From Neorhizobium sp. NCHU2750 (GTDB taxonomy: Bacteria; Pseudomonadota; Alphaproteobacteria; Rhizobiales; Rhizobiaceae): a stretch of 64,000 nucleotides of DNA. The stretch lies in assembly GCF_003597675.1 (NCBI RefSeq), contig NZ_CP030830.1:316326-380325 (forward strand), in the 5' to 3' direction. Of this stretch, positions 1-8,447 are shown piece after piece; position 1 is the stretch's first letter, and each line of letters starts with the position of its first letter. The notes beneath the pieces are model-generated. The model did not search any database and was not told the origin of the DNA. It worked only from the letters and a program-made list of their open reading frames with translations. The translations under genes and the position numbers were made by a program.

Positions 1-426
1 TGCAGAGAGTGCTGCTGCTGTAAGCGTTTTGCCCGTCCCGGGTGGACCGGCAAGCAATACTCGCCGTCTCGGGCGCAGCCCACGCTCTTCGAGCTTTTCC
101 GCATGATGGATCTCTGCGATAAGGTGCTCAAGCTCGTCTTCGATTACCGGCGGCACGATGACGTCCGCCATACGAGCCGTCGGATAACTCGCACCCAGAA
201 AACCGGATAGCTCGCCTCGCGGGGCAGCGAGTGGCGTCAAATTCGGGCGCTTCTGCTCAGGTGCACTTGCGCCGGCCTCAGCCCATTGGCGAAGCTGCTC
301 TGCTAGGCGGCCATGACCTTTCTGGGATTCGGCGGCAGCCAGCTGCATCGCAAGGTCGTAGAAACGATCCTTGTCGCCTTCAGCATGACTCTTCACGAGC
401 CCGATGATCTGTTGTGCCGATGCCAT
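1..426 (-). CDS. AAA-family ATPase, N-terminal part (runs off window)
   Basis: The gene reads leftwards from an ATG at 424-426 and is still open at base 1, so only about 142 residues are visible. A helical N-terminal region of about 80 residues precedes the ATPase domain. The Walker A motif GPPGTGKT lies near residue 130, just before the window edge, preceded by a basic stretch (LRPRRRVLLA). This arrangement is that of single-domain AAA ATPases of about 300-350 residues, some of which pair with a subtilisin-like protease, but the partner would be outside the window. Walker B, the arginine finger and the C-terminus cannot be seen, so the role is not assigned. Confidence 0.75.
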   Translation of the reverse strand, partial: MASAQQIIGLVKSHAEGDKDRFYDLAMQLAAAESQKGHGRLAEQLRQWAEAGASAPEQKRPNLTPLAAPRGELSGFLGASYPTARMADVIVPPVIEDELEHLIAEIHHAEKLEERGLRPRRRVLLAGPPGTGKTLTAAALSA

Positions 427-895
427 GGTCTAACTCTACGGTAGTTGCCAGGATTGGGAAGCCCGACACAAATATATAGGAACATTCTGAACAGTTTTAC
501 CTATCGTATGCACTGCAACTCGCCCCAACCTTTCGTTTGGAGGTTGTGCGCGGATACACTCCCTCTGCGCAGCATTGTTCGCAGGCCCATAGCAGGCGAG
601 CATTTCTAACGCCACCCGATTGCGGGAGACGTAAATAAGAAGGGGCTGAAAAGAGGAAAAGGAGGAAACCCGATCGCCGATCGGTCCTCCTGCCGCCGCT
701 GTCGCTCAACCGCGGCCTGCGCGATCCCGGCCGCTTATCCTTCGCTGGGCATATGCCCCGCTTGTCCGGCGCAGCAGGGATGCTCGGCCGCAGTTGCGGC
801 AGTCGGGCCGCTCGGCGGTCCGGGGGGTGTCTTCGAAAAAAAGAAGACAGGAAGGGCTGGCAAGGCGCCGGTCCGAACCCGAAAGGACAGATCCC
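427..895. other. Non-coding leader between divergent genes
   Basis: This 470-base stretch separates the leftward AAA gene from the rightward ParB-like gene. The part from about 440 to 520 is AT-richer and probably holds promoters. The rest (about 650-890) is GC-rich and reads as a long untranslated leader ending in a ribosome site, GAAAGGACAG at 881-890. No convincing gene is visible in it. Confidence 0.5.
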
Positions 896-2650
896 ATGCA
901 GATCATGAAGGTTGACCCACGCGCCCTGAAGGAAAACCCCGACCGGATGCGCCAGTCGAAGTCGTCGCCGCAGGCCGACGCGCTGATGCTAGCAACGATC
1001 AAGGCCGTCGGTATCGTTCAGCCGCCGGTCGTCGCGCCGGAAACCGATGGTGGCAATGGCTATATCATCGATGCCGGCCATCGCCGCGTCCGGCTTGCGA
1101 TTGCCGCCGGCCTCGACGAAATCGAAATTCTGGTGGCTGATGCCGCCAACGACAACGGCGCAATGCGTTCGATGGTCGAAAACTCTGTTCGCGAGCCGCT
1201 CAACCCCGTAGACCAGTGGCGGGGTATCGAGCGGCTCGTTGCCCTTGGCTGGACCGAGGAAGCAATCGCCGTCGCTCTCGCTCTTCCCGTCCGCCAGATC
1301 CGCAAGCTCCGGCTTCTCGCCAATGTCCTGCCGGCCATGCTCGAGCAGATGGCGCTCGGCGACATGCCGTCCGAGCAGCAGCTGCGTATCATCGCGGCCG
1401 CCGGCCAGGCCGATCAGAAGGAAGTCTGGAAGGCGCACAAGCCGAAGAAGGGCGACACGGCGCCCTGGTGGCAAATCGCAAATGCACTGACCAAGAAGCG
1501 CATGTATGCCAGGGAGGCGAGCTTTGGCGACGATCTCGCTCAGGCCTATGGCATCGAATGGGTCGAAGATCTCTTCGCACCGGCCGACCAGGACGGGCGC
1601 TATACGACGAATGTCGAAGGCTTCGTCGGCGCTCAGCACGAATGGATGACCAGCAACCTGCCGAAGCGCGGCGGGATCGTCGAGGTCAACAGCTGGGGTC
1701 AGCCCGAATTGCCGAAGAAGGCCAGCCAGGTCTACGGCAAGCCGTCGAAGTCCGACCACACGGCAATCTATCTCGACCGCGACGGCAAGGTCCAGACGGT
1801 GCATTACCGCATGCCCGAGGCGACGAAGCCGAAGGGAGCCGGTGGTAACGAACCGATCACCGGCGGCGATGACGCTGATGCAATTGCGGCGCCGAAGGCC
1901 CGGCCGGATGTGACCCAGAAGGGTCATGACATGATCGGTGATTTCCGCACCGATGCCCTGCACGATGCACTGGGTCGCGCACAGATCGAAGACGACATGC
2001 TGATGGCTTTGATGGTGCTGGCCTTTGCCGGAAAGAATGTCCGCGTCGACTCCGGTGCGGACGGGACTTTCTACGGCGGGAAGCGCTTCTCGCGCCATGC
2101 TGTGGGTCTGTTCGACGAACATGGAAGGCTCGCTTTCGATCAGGATCAGCTTCGGGTCGCCGTCCGTTCCGTGCTGATCGATGTTCTCTCGTGCCGCCGT
2201 GGCATGTCGAACAGCGGCATGATCGCGGGCATCGCCGGCGATGCCATCGGCGCCGACGAATTCCTTCCGAACATGGGCTCGGAGGATTTTCTCTTGTGCC
2301 TGTCGCGCCAGGCGCTGGAAGCGTCCTGCGCCGAGGCATCGGTCCAGCTGCGCCAGAAGGTGCGGGAAACCCGCGCAGCACTCGTCGAGCATTTTGCAAA
2401 CGAGCATTTCGTCCATTCCGCCGGCCGCTTCGCGCCGCCGGCCGACGAATTGCTTGAATGGATCCGGGCAGGTGCTGCTGCGGATGTGATCGGCGCTGGC
2501 TCGCGGAGCAACGACGGAGATGCCGACGAGGCCGTTGAAGAACAGGCAGGGCAGGTCGAAGAGGAGGCGGATCAGGGCGACCCGCATGAAACTGACGGTG
2601 CAGCTGACGAAGAACACGACCAGGATTTCGATCAGAGGGCAGCAGCATGA
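896..2650 (+). CDS. ParB/RepB-like nuclease-domain protein (plasmid type)
   Basis: A protein of 584 residues with a ParB-like N-terminal domain. It shows the nucleotide-binding box GHRRVRLAIAAG at residues 61-72 and a box-III-like stretch ENSVREPLNPV at 95-105, followed by a helix-turn-helix region (about 115-165). The middle of the protein (about 200-500) is not recognised. The last 45 residues are strongly acidic. The start at 896 was chosen because it follows GAAAGGACAG and begins the ParB domain directly. At about 580 residues it is nearly twice the length of a canonical ParB, and no parA lies beside it, so a role as an accessory DNA-binding/CTPase protein is more likely than chromosome-style partitioning. 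It overlaps the next gene by ATGA and is probably co-translated. Confidence 0.85.
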   Translation: MQIMKVDPRALKENPDRMRQSKSSPQADALMLATIKAVGIVQPPVVAPETDGGNGYIIDAGHRRVRLAIAAGLDEIEILVADAANDNGAMRSMVENSVREPLNPVDQWRGIERLVALGWTEEAIAVALALPVRQIRKLRLLANVLPAMLEQMALGDMPSEQQLRIIAAAGQADQKEVWKAHKPKKGDTAPWWQIANALTKKRMYAREASFGDDLAQAYGIEWVEDLFAPADQDGRYTTNVEGFVGAQHEWMTSNLPKRGGIVEVNSWGQPELPKKASQVYGKPSKSDHTAIYLDRDGKVQTVHYRMPEATKPKGAGGNEPITGGDDADAIAAPKARPDVTQKGHDMIGDFRTDALHDALGRAQIEDDMLMALMVLAFAGKNVRVDSGADGTFYGGKRFSRHAVGLFDEHGRLAFDQDQLRVAVRSVLIDVLSCRRGMSNSGMIAGIAGDAIGADEFLPNMGSEDFLLCLSRQALEASCAEASVQLRQKVRETRAALVEHFANEHFVHSAGRFAPPADELLEWIRAGAAADVIGAGSRSNDGDADEAVEEQAGQVEEEADQGDPHETDGAADEEHDQDFDQRAAA

Positions 2651-3591
2651 CCGCGGCCTTCCAGTCGAACATGGCAGCACCCACCCCCGATCTCTCGGGG
2701 GTGGAGTTTGCCACCAGCGCGGACGGATTGCCGGTTGCCCGCATAGATGATCTGGTCCTGGGCATGGTGACCTCGCCGAGTGGATTTGCTTATCTCGCGA
2801 GCACGGTCTTCGTTCGCCGGCCGTTGGCAGAGCTCACGCGTGCCGACTTCATCGGGCATGATGGCCGGGTGGCCGGCGAGGCCGAATTCCGCGCGCGTGT
2901 TGCCGAGACGGCCAGTCACAAACGCGATCTGGCGAAACTGAAGCGCGTGCAGACCCGCATGTCGGCGAGCACGCCCTGGGGAAGCTCGCAGATGGCGGTC
3001 ATCTATGCCGAGGGCGTCGTCGCCCATAGCACGGCCGGCCACGGAGGCTTCCATCTATCGGCCGACCGCAATGCCAAAATCCATCCGCCGCTGCGGAAGG
3101 GCACCCCATGGTACGAGGAAGATTGCGAATGGGCGATCGTGGCGCTCACATTTCCGGATCTGTTCACTGCCTACGAGCGATCTCTGGCCGACAAGACCTT
3201 TCGAAACACCTGGCCGGATGAGTGGGAGGCAATTCAAGGTGCCAAGCTGGCCGAGGGCGAGAGCTGGACGAAGGATCGCCGTGCGTTCGATGAAAGTCAT
3301 GCTGCGGACTATATCGTCATGTCGGCAATCTTCTCCGATCAGCACCCCGGCATGACCGAGGTTGTGGCGGTTCTCGGCGGTAAACGGCAACCAGACCACG
3401 ATGAGCGCCGCTTCCTTGTGCCGAGCGACGAATATGCCGGGCGCGGCCGCTTCGGCTTCGTTATCGATCCAGACCGTCATGCAGAATATCATGGGCCGTC
3501 CTCCTTCATCGGCTGGCGAGGACGGGGGATGGGTCATGATCGATGTTCGCGTTCCGAAACCGCTGGCGAAGGCAATCGGCGCACGGCGTGA
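2647..3591 (+). CDS. DUF7007-type plasmid protein
   Basis: A 314-residue protein whose ATG overlaps the stop of the ParB-like gene (ATGA at 2647-2650). The central part (about residues 110-260) has a tryptophan-rich pattern, with GTPWYEEDCEWAIVALTFP and FRNTWPDEWEA, typical of the proteins annotated as DUF7007 beside ParB-like genes on rhizobial plasmids. No catalytic motif, signal peptide or membrane span is seen. The function is unknown. The tight coupling suggests that it works with the ParB-like protein. The last 50 bases overlap the next small gene in another frame. Confidence 0.7.
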   Translation: MTAAFQSNMAAPTPDLSGVEFATSADGLPVARIDDLVLGMVTSPSGFAYLASTVFVRRPLAELTRADFIGHDGRVAGEAEFRARVAETASHKRDLAKLKRVQTRMSASTPWGSSQMAVIYAEGVVAHSTAGHGGFHLSADRNAKIHPPLRKGTPWYEEDCEWAIVALTFPDLFTAYERSLADKTFRNTWPDEWEAIQGAKLAEGESWTKDRRAFDESHAADYIVMSAIFSDQHPGMTEVVAVLGGKRQPDHDERRFLVPSDEYAGRGRFGFVIDPDRHAEYHGPSSFIGWRGRGMGHDRCSRSETAGEGNRRTA

Positions 3592-3847
3592 GACGCAGCG
3601 GCATCTCGATTGTCTGACCCGCCAGATAGCAGCGCGCGCCGGACGGCAGGCGATCACGGTGAAGGTCCGGAGCCGGGCGCGCCGTCGGTCCGGTCCCCGA
3701 CTCTACCATCAGGAGCTTGCCGACCGCCTGGCCTTCGAACGGTGGCGCGAACTCGACACGCTCGCATCAAGGCTGGCGGTGCAAGAGCAGATCATCGACG
3801 CGCTCGAGCATTGCGGTGATGCACCTGTTTCGCCAGTGGCGAGATAG
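3536..3847 (+). CDS. Small basic hypothetical protein
   Basis: About 103 residues from the ATG at 3536, overlapping the end of the preceding gene by 56 bases. The protein is basic in the middle (KVRSRARRRSG) and ends in a helical region (LAFERWRELDTLASRLAVQEQIIDALEH) that may form a short coiled coil. An earlier in-frame ATG exists inside the upstream gene, so the start is uncertain. It belongs to the same transcription unit as the ParB-like gene. I do not recognise the family. Confidence 0.5.
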   Translation: MIDVRVPKPLAKAIGARRETQRHLDCLTRQIAARAGRQAITVKVRSRARRRSGPRLYHQELADRLAFERWRELDTLASRLAVQEQIIDALEHCGDAPVSPVAR

Positions 3848-4241
3848 GCAGACCTCTAGCGGGCTTTGCATTCGGCGGAAGCTGTTCATCTTGCGGCCAC
3901 GTCATCTCCCAGGATGGCTCGCTCGGCCATGTCGTCCCCCGTTAGCATGCATCTGACATCTGATCCGTGCCGGACTGCCCTTCTTTTCGTTGCGGTCTGA
4001 ACCGGCGGCCGGTCGTTTCAAGGCCGCTGGCGCGCCGCGGAGCGGCCGACCCAACCTCACTGCGCGAGGGCAGGCCCGCGGTCCCAAGCAGGTCAAAACC
4101 TGCTGGCCCGCAACCCTGCCCTGCTGGCTTAGTCGGATCGGACCTGTGAAGCCGCCCGTCCTTTGCCGATTCTGGTCGTCCGCATCGAAGGGCAGACCGG
4201 CACGGGCCGGAACCGCTTCGGCAGAAACGGAAGGAACAGAC
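3848..4241. other. Non-coding leader with stem-loop
   Basis: About 390 bases with no convincing gene. It contains a 7-bp stem-loop AGCAGGT-caaa-ACCTGCT at 4087-4104 that is not followed by a T run, so it is more likely a leader structure than a terminator. A ribosome site AAGGAAC sits just before the next gene. Confidence 0.45.
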
Positions 4242-4829
4242 ATGGCCAAGCCCGCCAACCCCAATCGCTCCACCGCCAGATCGGCGCAGTCGCGCCGCGG
4301 CACCACACTCGAAATGGTCCGCCTCTCCTGCCCGGACGCCGTCCAGGCACTTAAGATCGCCGAAAGCTTCGGCACCGCGGTCGTCGACAGCGATGGCATC
4401 CGCAGCCTGCATGAGCGGCTGATCGTCGAGACCGCCGACAGCCTCTCTGAAGGGCTAGGCGAAAAGGCCATGCAGATCCATCTGCAAAGGATCGTCGGAG
4501 CCTTCGTCGGATCGGCTCACGGCGCCGGACGGTTCTACTCGCGGGCCGTCAGCGAGGCGCGCGACGCAACGGCCAAGGCATCGAATGATGCCCGCGACGA
4601 GGATCTCGACGGGCCGGTCGGCTACGATAGCGCCGCCCAGCGCAAGCGGGAATTTGCGGCCGACATGGGTGTCCAGTCCCACGCGCTGCGCATGGCAGCC
4701 GAGGGCGCCGTGGCAGCCTACGAACAGGTTGTCGGCGAGACCTGGAAGCCGTTCGACCGTCCGGTCGAGAACCCGGGCGCCTCGCTCGACCGCAAGGCAG
4801 CGGAGGCTCAGCTGGCTGCCTTCGGCTGA
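4242..4829 (+). CDS. Hypothetical plasmid protein, 195 aa
   Basis: The ATG at 4242 follows GGAAGGAACAGAC and was preferred to the upstream in-frame extension, whose sequence looks non-coding. The N-terminus (NRSTARSAQSRRG) is basic and probably disordered. The rest is alanine-rich and helical, with no signal peptide, membrane span or catalytic motif visible. It sits alone between two long leaders and is followed by a good rho-independent terminator, so it is a monocistronic gene. The function is unknown; proteins like this are common beside ardC on rhizobial plasmids. Confidence 0.65.
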   Translation: MAKPANPNRSTARSAQSRRGTTLEMVRLSCPDAVQALKIAESFGTAVVDSDGIRSLHERLIVETADSLSEGLGEKAMQIHLQRIVGAFVGSAHGAGRFYSRAVSEARDATAKASNDARDEDLDGPVGYDSAAQRKREFAADMGVQSHALRMAAEGAVAAYEQVVGETWKPFDRPVENPGASLDRKAAEAQLAAFG

Positions 4830-4837
4830 TCGGGTCC

Positions 4838-4866
4838 GCGGGGCGACAGCCCCGCATCCCATTTTT
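4838..4866 (+). terminator. Rho-independent terminator
   Basis: A perfect 7-bp stem GCGGGGC-gaca-GCCCCGC at 4838-4855 is followed by ATCCCATTTTT. It lies 9 bases after the stop of the 195-residue protein. Confidence 0.75.
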
Positions 4867-4913
4867 CAACTTCGAGGCTTGTATCCCGAGCCAGAGCACC
4901 GGAGAAATACGAT

Positions 4914-5098
4914 ATGCTTTTTTCCATCCAGCTCGTTTGCGTCGCGCTCTCGCTGATCTTCGCCGCCACCATGTCGGTCGATCATTTCCGGGCGCGCGCT
5001 TTCCTGAAATATCGCGATGGCATCGTCGCTATGCGATGTTCAGCTTCGTTGTCCTCACCTTTGTGATGTGTTTGCTGATCGCGATCACACGGCCCTAA
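4914..5098 (+). pseudogene. Small membrane protein, apparent single-base frameshift
   Basis: The ATG at 4914 follows CCGGAGAAATACG. As read, the frame gives 50 residues and stops at 5064-5066. Its start is hydrophobic (FSIQLVCVALSLIFAATMSV). In the next frame, directly after the point where the first frame loses sense (about 5029), a second perfect membrane segment appears, MFSFVVLTFVMCLLIAI, ending at a TAA at 5096-5098. Adding one base (GTCGCT to GTCGCCT) joins them into a 61-residue protein with two membrane spans. It may be a recent mutation or a sequencing error. The function is unknown. Confidence 0.6.
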
Positions 5099-5133
5099 TA
5101 ATTCCGACTCCTAGCTTTCATACGCACAGACTT

Positions 5134-5165
5134 AAAAGGCTGACACCATCAGGTGTCGGCCCTTT
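5134..5165 (+). promoter_or_regulatory. Strong leader hairpin upstream of the ardC-like gene
   Basis: AAAAGGCTGACACC, loop ATCA, GGTGTCGGCCCTTT forms a stem of about 12 pairs with one wobble and one mismatch. It is followed by GTCGG rather than a T run on the plus strand. It could terminate the small upstream gene or act in the 240-base leader of the next gene. Confidence 0.5.
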
Positions 5166-5376
5166 GTCGGTTCACCTCTGATGGAAAGAAAGGCAGGGCG
5201 CGCCGCTCGCGGCCTGTCCCGTTCAGCGGCCCTGCCGGAGCCGGGATGTCGATGCAACGGCTTTGCCGTCCTCCACGCTGTTGCGGCCGTTCCGGTGCAT
5301 CACCATCCGATCGGCCCCGGCTTTTGGCCTCCGTGACGGACCGCGAATGGCGCGGTCCTGGAAACGGAGAAAAGAT

Positions 5377-6303
5377 ATGGGAAAGAAACCGGAAGCGGAT
5401 CGTACCGACATCTACACGAAGATCACGGATCGTATTGTCGAGGATCTCGAACGCGGCGTGCGTCCCTGGCTGAAGCCATGGAGCGCTGCCAATACGAATG
5501 GCCGGATCTCGCGGCCCTTGCGGCACAACGGACTGCCCTATTCTGGCATGAATGTGCTGCTCCTCTGGTCTGAGCAAATGTCGCGCGGCTTCGCCTTGCC
5601 GATGTGGATGACATTTCGACAGGCGCTCAAGCTGGGCGCGGCCGTACGCAAGGGCGAAACCGGCTCGACCGTGGTCTTCGCCAGCCGTTTCACCAAGTCC
5701 GATGCGGACGGGAATGGCGGCGAGATCGATCGAGAAATTCCGTTCCTGAAAGCGTACTCTGTATTCAATGTCGAGCAAATCGACGGATTGCCCGACAGCT
5801 ACCATGCACCGGTGACCGAGGTGATCGATCCGGTCGAGCGGATCGAAAATGCCGACCGCTTCTTTGAGAATACCGGTGCCACGATCCGGCACGGCGGAAA
5901 TCAGGCATACTATTCGCCCGTCACCGACCACATCCAGATGCCGCCATTCGAGGCGTTCCGTGATGCAGCCGGCTACGCGGCTGTCCTCGCGCATGAGTCC
6001 ACCCATTGGACGGCTTCCAAGGATCGCGTCGGGCGAGATCTCTCCCGCTATGCCAAGGACCGGACGGACCGCGCGCGCGAAGAGCTTATCGCCGAGCTCG
6101 GCAGTTGCTTCCTCTGCGCCGATCTCGGCATCGCCCCTGAGCTGGAGCCGAGGCCGGATCACGCGTCCTATTTGCAGTCGTGGTTATCGGTGCTTTCCAA
6201 CGATCGGCGGGCGATCTTCCAGGCGGCCGCGCATGCGCAGCGGGCGGTGACGTTTCTGCATTCCCTTCAGCCGGCGGCGGATGAACTGAAGCATGCGGCA
6301 TAA
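5377..6303 (+). CDS. ArdC-like antirestriction protein (ssDNA-binding + zincin)
   Basis: 308 residues. The N-terminal half (about 1-125) matches the ArdC ssDNA-binding domain (DUF1738), with the hallmark start DIYTKITDRIVEDLERGVRPW and the GLPYSGMN stretch. The C-terminal half is a zincin-like peptidase with HESTHW at 206-211 and a downstream glutamate helix EELIAELG (about 236-243) that supplies the third metal ligand. Known ArdC proteins travel with conjugative plasmids and protect incoming single-stranded DNA from host nucleases. The start at 5377 follows GGAGAAAAGAT. It sits alone after a long leader. A role in plasmid establishment is a family-based inference. Confidence 0.88.
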   Translation: MGKKPEADRTDIYTKITDRIVEDLERGVRPWLKPWSAANTNGRISRPLRHNGLPYSGMNVLLLWSEQMSRGFALPMWMTFRQALKLGAAVRKGETGSTVVFASRFTKSDADGNGGEIDREIPFLKAYSVFNVEQIDGLPDSYHAPVTEVIDPVERIENADRFFENTGATIRHGGNQAYYSPVTDHIQMPPFEAFRDAAGYAAVLAHESTHWTASKDRVGRDLSRYAKDRTDRAREELIAELGSCFLCADLGIAPELEPRPDHASYLQSWLSVLSNDRRAIFQAAAHAQRAVTFLHSLQPAADELKHAA

Positions 6304-6955
6304 GCCGGCATTCGCATGTTCGATCAGGTGCGGTCGTCACCATCGGCGGCGGCCCGCCGATCCGTGTCTTCCTGGTCCTTGAGACCTTGCGAGATGTCAG
6401 CGCCCAACCTTCCCCATATCGACGGCTTTTCGGGATCTGGCCTGGGCTTGCGGGATGGTTTTCGTTCAACGACGAACGGTTTGGTCGGTTGGCGCATGCG
6501 GGTTCTGGATCCTCCTGGGCGACGAATCGCACACGACGATACCGCACAGAGTATCGGTGGCAATGCCCCTCTCCAGGGATATTGATAGGGGCATTCCGAG
6601 GCGGACATGTCTGTGCATGGTTCAGTTTGGGGCTGGTGAAATGCGGGTTCCATGGCGCCAATCCGACGCCAGCCATTGTGGTGTTCCTTCAATCTTGTCC
6701 TGGGGCTCCATCTGCGGGCTCGATGGGGCATGTCTGACCGGAAACCGGCTGCGCCTCGATCGTCCTCCCGCAACGGCAGGTCTCGGATTTCTCACCCCGG
6801 CCGTCGAGCCGCCCTCCTCTCCCTCCAAGAAATCCGACCCCTGCCGCCTTCCACTGCGTTTCAGCCCTTTGGGTGCGGTCCGATCGTTCCCGGATCTTGT
6901 CGACAGCCATCGAGGTCGCACTGGAGCGGCCCGAAACAGCGAAAGGAACGCAAAA
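6304..6955. other. Long non-coding leader before the DUF736 gene
   Basis: About 650 bases with no convincing gene. It holds one copy of a roughly 58-base repeated element (6714-6770) that recurs at 8593-8650, and ends with a ribosome site GAAAGGAAC before the ATG at 6956. Confidence 0.5.
6714..6770 (+). repeat. Dispersed leader element, copy 1
   Basis: Aligned without gaps to 8594-8650, this copy matches at about 41 of 50 positions over 6721-6770, with the shared core TGTCTGACCGGAAAC (6731-6745). It lies about 185 bases before the DUF736 gene. The function is unknown. Confidence 0.6.
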
Positions 6956-7264
6956 ATGGCTACCATCGGCACCTTCACCTGCGAAAAGAACGGCTTCACC
7001 GGCTCGATCCGCACCCTCGCCCTCAACGTCAAGGCTCGCATCACCCGCGTCGAAAATCCTTCGGAAAAAGGCCCGCAGTTCCGCGTCTACGCGGGAACGG
7101 TCGAACTCGGCGCCGCCTGGCAGAAGACTTCTGAGCAAGGCCGCGACTACCTCTCGGTCAAGCTCGACGATCCGAGCTTCCCGGCCCCGATCTACGCGAC
7201 GCTCGCAGAGGTCGAAGGAGAGGATGGCCTTCAGCTCATCTGGTCCCGCCCGAACCGAGACTGA
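6956..7264 (+). CDS. DUF736 family protein
   Basis: 102 residues beginning [20 protein letters not shown], the characteristic opening of DUF736 proteins, and including the family-typical [15 protein letters not shown] and [20 protein letters not shown] segments. The fold is predicted to be a small beta-rich domain. The biochemical role is unknown; the family is very common on rhizobial plasmids next to ArdC and SyrB-like genes, as here. The start follows GAAAGGAACGCAAAA. It converges with the next gene, and a hairpin lies between them. Confidence 0.88.
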   Translation: MATIGTFTCEKNGFTGSIRTLALNVKARITRVENPSEKGPQFRVYAGTVELGAAWQKTSEQGRDYLSVKLDDPSFPAPIYATLAEVEGEDGLQLIWSRPNRD

Positions 7265-7274
7265 TGTGGATCAC

Positions 7275-7299
7275 GAGGCTCCGCCACCGGCGGGGCCTC
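7275..7299. terminator. Hairpin between convergent genes
   Basis: GAGGCTCCGCC-acc-GGCGGGGCCTC, an 11-bp stem with one G-T pair, lies between the stops of the DUF736 gene and the leftward alanine-rich gene. There is no clear T run, so a bidirectional terminator is likely but not proven. Confidence 0.5.
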
Positions 7300-7324
7300 A
7301 TCCTCATTGAAGAAGACGTCGCGC

Positions 7325-7921
7325 TTATCGCGCGTCGAACCTGGCAAGCATCTTGCGCAATTGCGCATTCTGCTCCGTGAGCTTTTTTGCGAGTTGGCGT
7401 CGCAACTCAGCGACATCCGCATCGAGTTCAGCCATCTCGTCCAGGATCGATTTGGGGCCGGCTGCCAGCGCACGCCCAGCCTCATCGGCTTGGTTTTTAA
7501 AGTCCGCCGGTTCTGTGACCGGCGCAATCTTCTTGGCGCGCGTCGGCGCTGGCTCGCCCTCTACCTCGACAGGCTTGATCGGGGCATGGATCGGCTCGAC
7601 AGGTGCGGGCGCTGCCGCGGTCACCACCACTTCGTTTGAAGCCTTGGGAACCTCTTCTGAAATTGCAGGTGTTGCCTCAGGGGGCTCGGACACAGGTTCC
7701 GGATCGGACGGTGGTTCGGGCGCAACGTCTCCTGCCGGCGCCGCGGGCGGCTCAACAGATTGCACGGTGTCAGGCGCCTCGGTCGCAGGATGTGCCTCTT
7801 CAACGTCCGGCTTGTACTCGAGAGCGATTGTCTTGATCGCGACGGCGGTGGACTCGTCGTTGCTTTCTGTCTTCGGCTTACGCGACACCAGGTCAGCCAC
7901 AAATCTCCATGGTGTTCTCAT
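7325..7921 (-). CDS. Pro/Ala-rich protein with C-terminal coiled coil (SyrB-like neighbour)
   Basis: About 198 residues from MRTPWRFVADLVSRKPK. This start follows GAAAGG at a good distance; an in-frame ATG 21 bases upstream lacks one. The first 20 residues are basic and aromatic, the middle (about 40-150) is a low-complexity Pro/Glu/Ala/Val stretch, and the end is a heptad-patterned helix (LDADVAELRRQLAKKLTEQNAQLRKML). No catalytic or HTH motif is seen. The C-terminal helix is clearly similar to that of the next gene upstream, so the two are probably paralogues or partners that form a coiled coil. Rhizobial proteins of this style are often annotated as hypothetical or SyrB-like. Confidence 0.6.
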   Translation of the reverse strand: MRTPWRFVADLVSRKPKTESNDESTAVAIKTIALEYKPDVEEAHPATEAPDTVQSVEPPAAPAGDVAPEPPSDPEPVSEPPEATPAISEEVPKASNEVVVTAAAPAPVEPIHAPIKPVEVEGEPAPTRAKKIAPVTEPADFKNQADEAGRALAAGPKSILDEMAELDADVAELRRQLAKKLTEQNAQLRKMLARFDAR

Positions 7922-7989
7922 CGCGCCAAACCTTTCAAGCATTGTGGCGGATCATTGCCACAGACATTTCAATATCGAACGCATAATCA

Positions 7990-8020
7990 GCGGCGCCTCG
8001 CCTGTAGTGTGAGGCGCCGC
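7990..8020 (-). terminator. Hairpin after the SyrB-like gene
   Basis: A perfect 10-bp stem GCGGCGCCTC / GAGGCGCCGC with an 11-base loop lies 13 bases after the stop of the leftward 137-residue gene. It lacks a strong T run. Confidence 0.5.
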
Positions 8021-8033
8021 CGGAAGGCGGGTA

Positions 8034-8447
8034 TCAGGACTTGCCGAGACGTTTGCGCAGATCGGCATTTTCGGATCGCAGCTTTTCGGAAAGCTCCTTG
8101 CGAAGCTGCTTGTTCTCTTCCTCCAGCTTGATCAGGTCGGCGATATCGTCAATCGCTTCGATCAAAGCGGCAGGGGGCGTCGCTGCAGTTTTGGCGCGCG
8201 GCGCGCGGGTGGCGGTCTTCTTCCGTTCGGCGGCAGCCTTTTCAGCCCTGACCGGAACGGTCTTGGAGCCGCGTTTCGCACGCGTCTTCTTGGCAGGCTT
8301 TTCGGCAGATGCAGCCGTAGTGTCGACCGGGCTGGCTTCAGCAGCGACAGGCTTCGGCGCACGTGGCTTGCGGGTCTTCTTCTCAACGGGGGCTGTGGCC
8401 GGTGCTACGGGCGTTGCAGCTGTCTCAATCGTGGTTTCGTCGGCCAT
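8034..8447 (-). CDS. Lys/Ala-rich SyrB-like protein with leucine-zipper tail
   Basis: 137 residues. The first 100 are rich in Ala, Lys, Pro and Thr, with repeated KKTR/RKPRAPK/KKTRAKR blocks like histone H1 tails or the N-terminus of rhizobial SyrB. The last 35 residues form a leucine-zipper-like helix (IKLEEENKQLRKELSEKLR, then SENADLRKRLG). The basic tail suggests DNA or nucleic-acid binding and the zipper suggests dimerisation. SyrB itself carries a different C-terminal domain, so the functional link is weak. The start follows GAGGAGAACACTG. It lies upstream of, and in the same direction as, the 198-residue paralogue. Confidence 0.65.
   Translation of the reverse strand: MADETTIETAATPVAPATAPVEKKTRKPRAPKPVAAEASPVDTTAASAEKPAKKTRAKRGSKTVPVRAEKAAAERKKTATRAPRAKTAATPPAALIEAIDDIADLIKLEEENKQLRKELSEKLRSENADLRKRLGKS

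Noticed and set aside
989..2680. A 563-codon open frame on the minus strand opposite the ParB-like gene
   Set aside because: It is the mirror of a GC-rich gene with strong third-position bias; no family features and no ribosome site.
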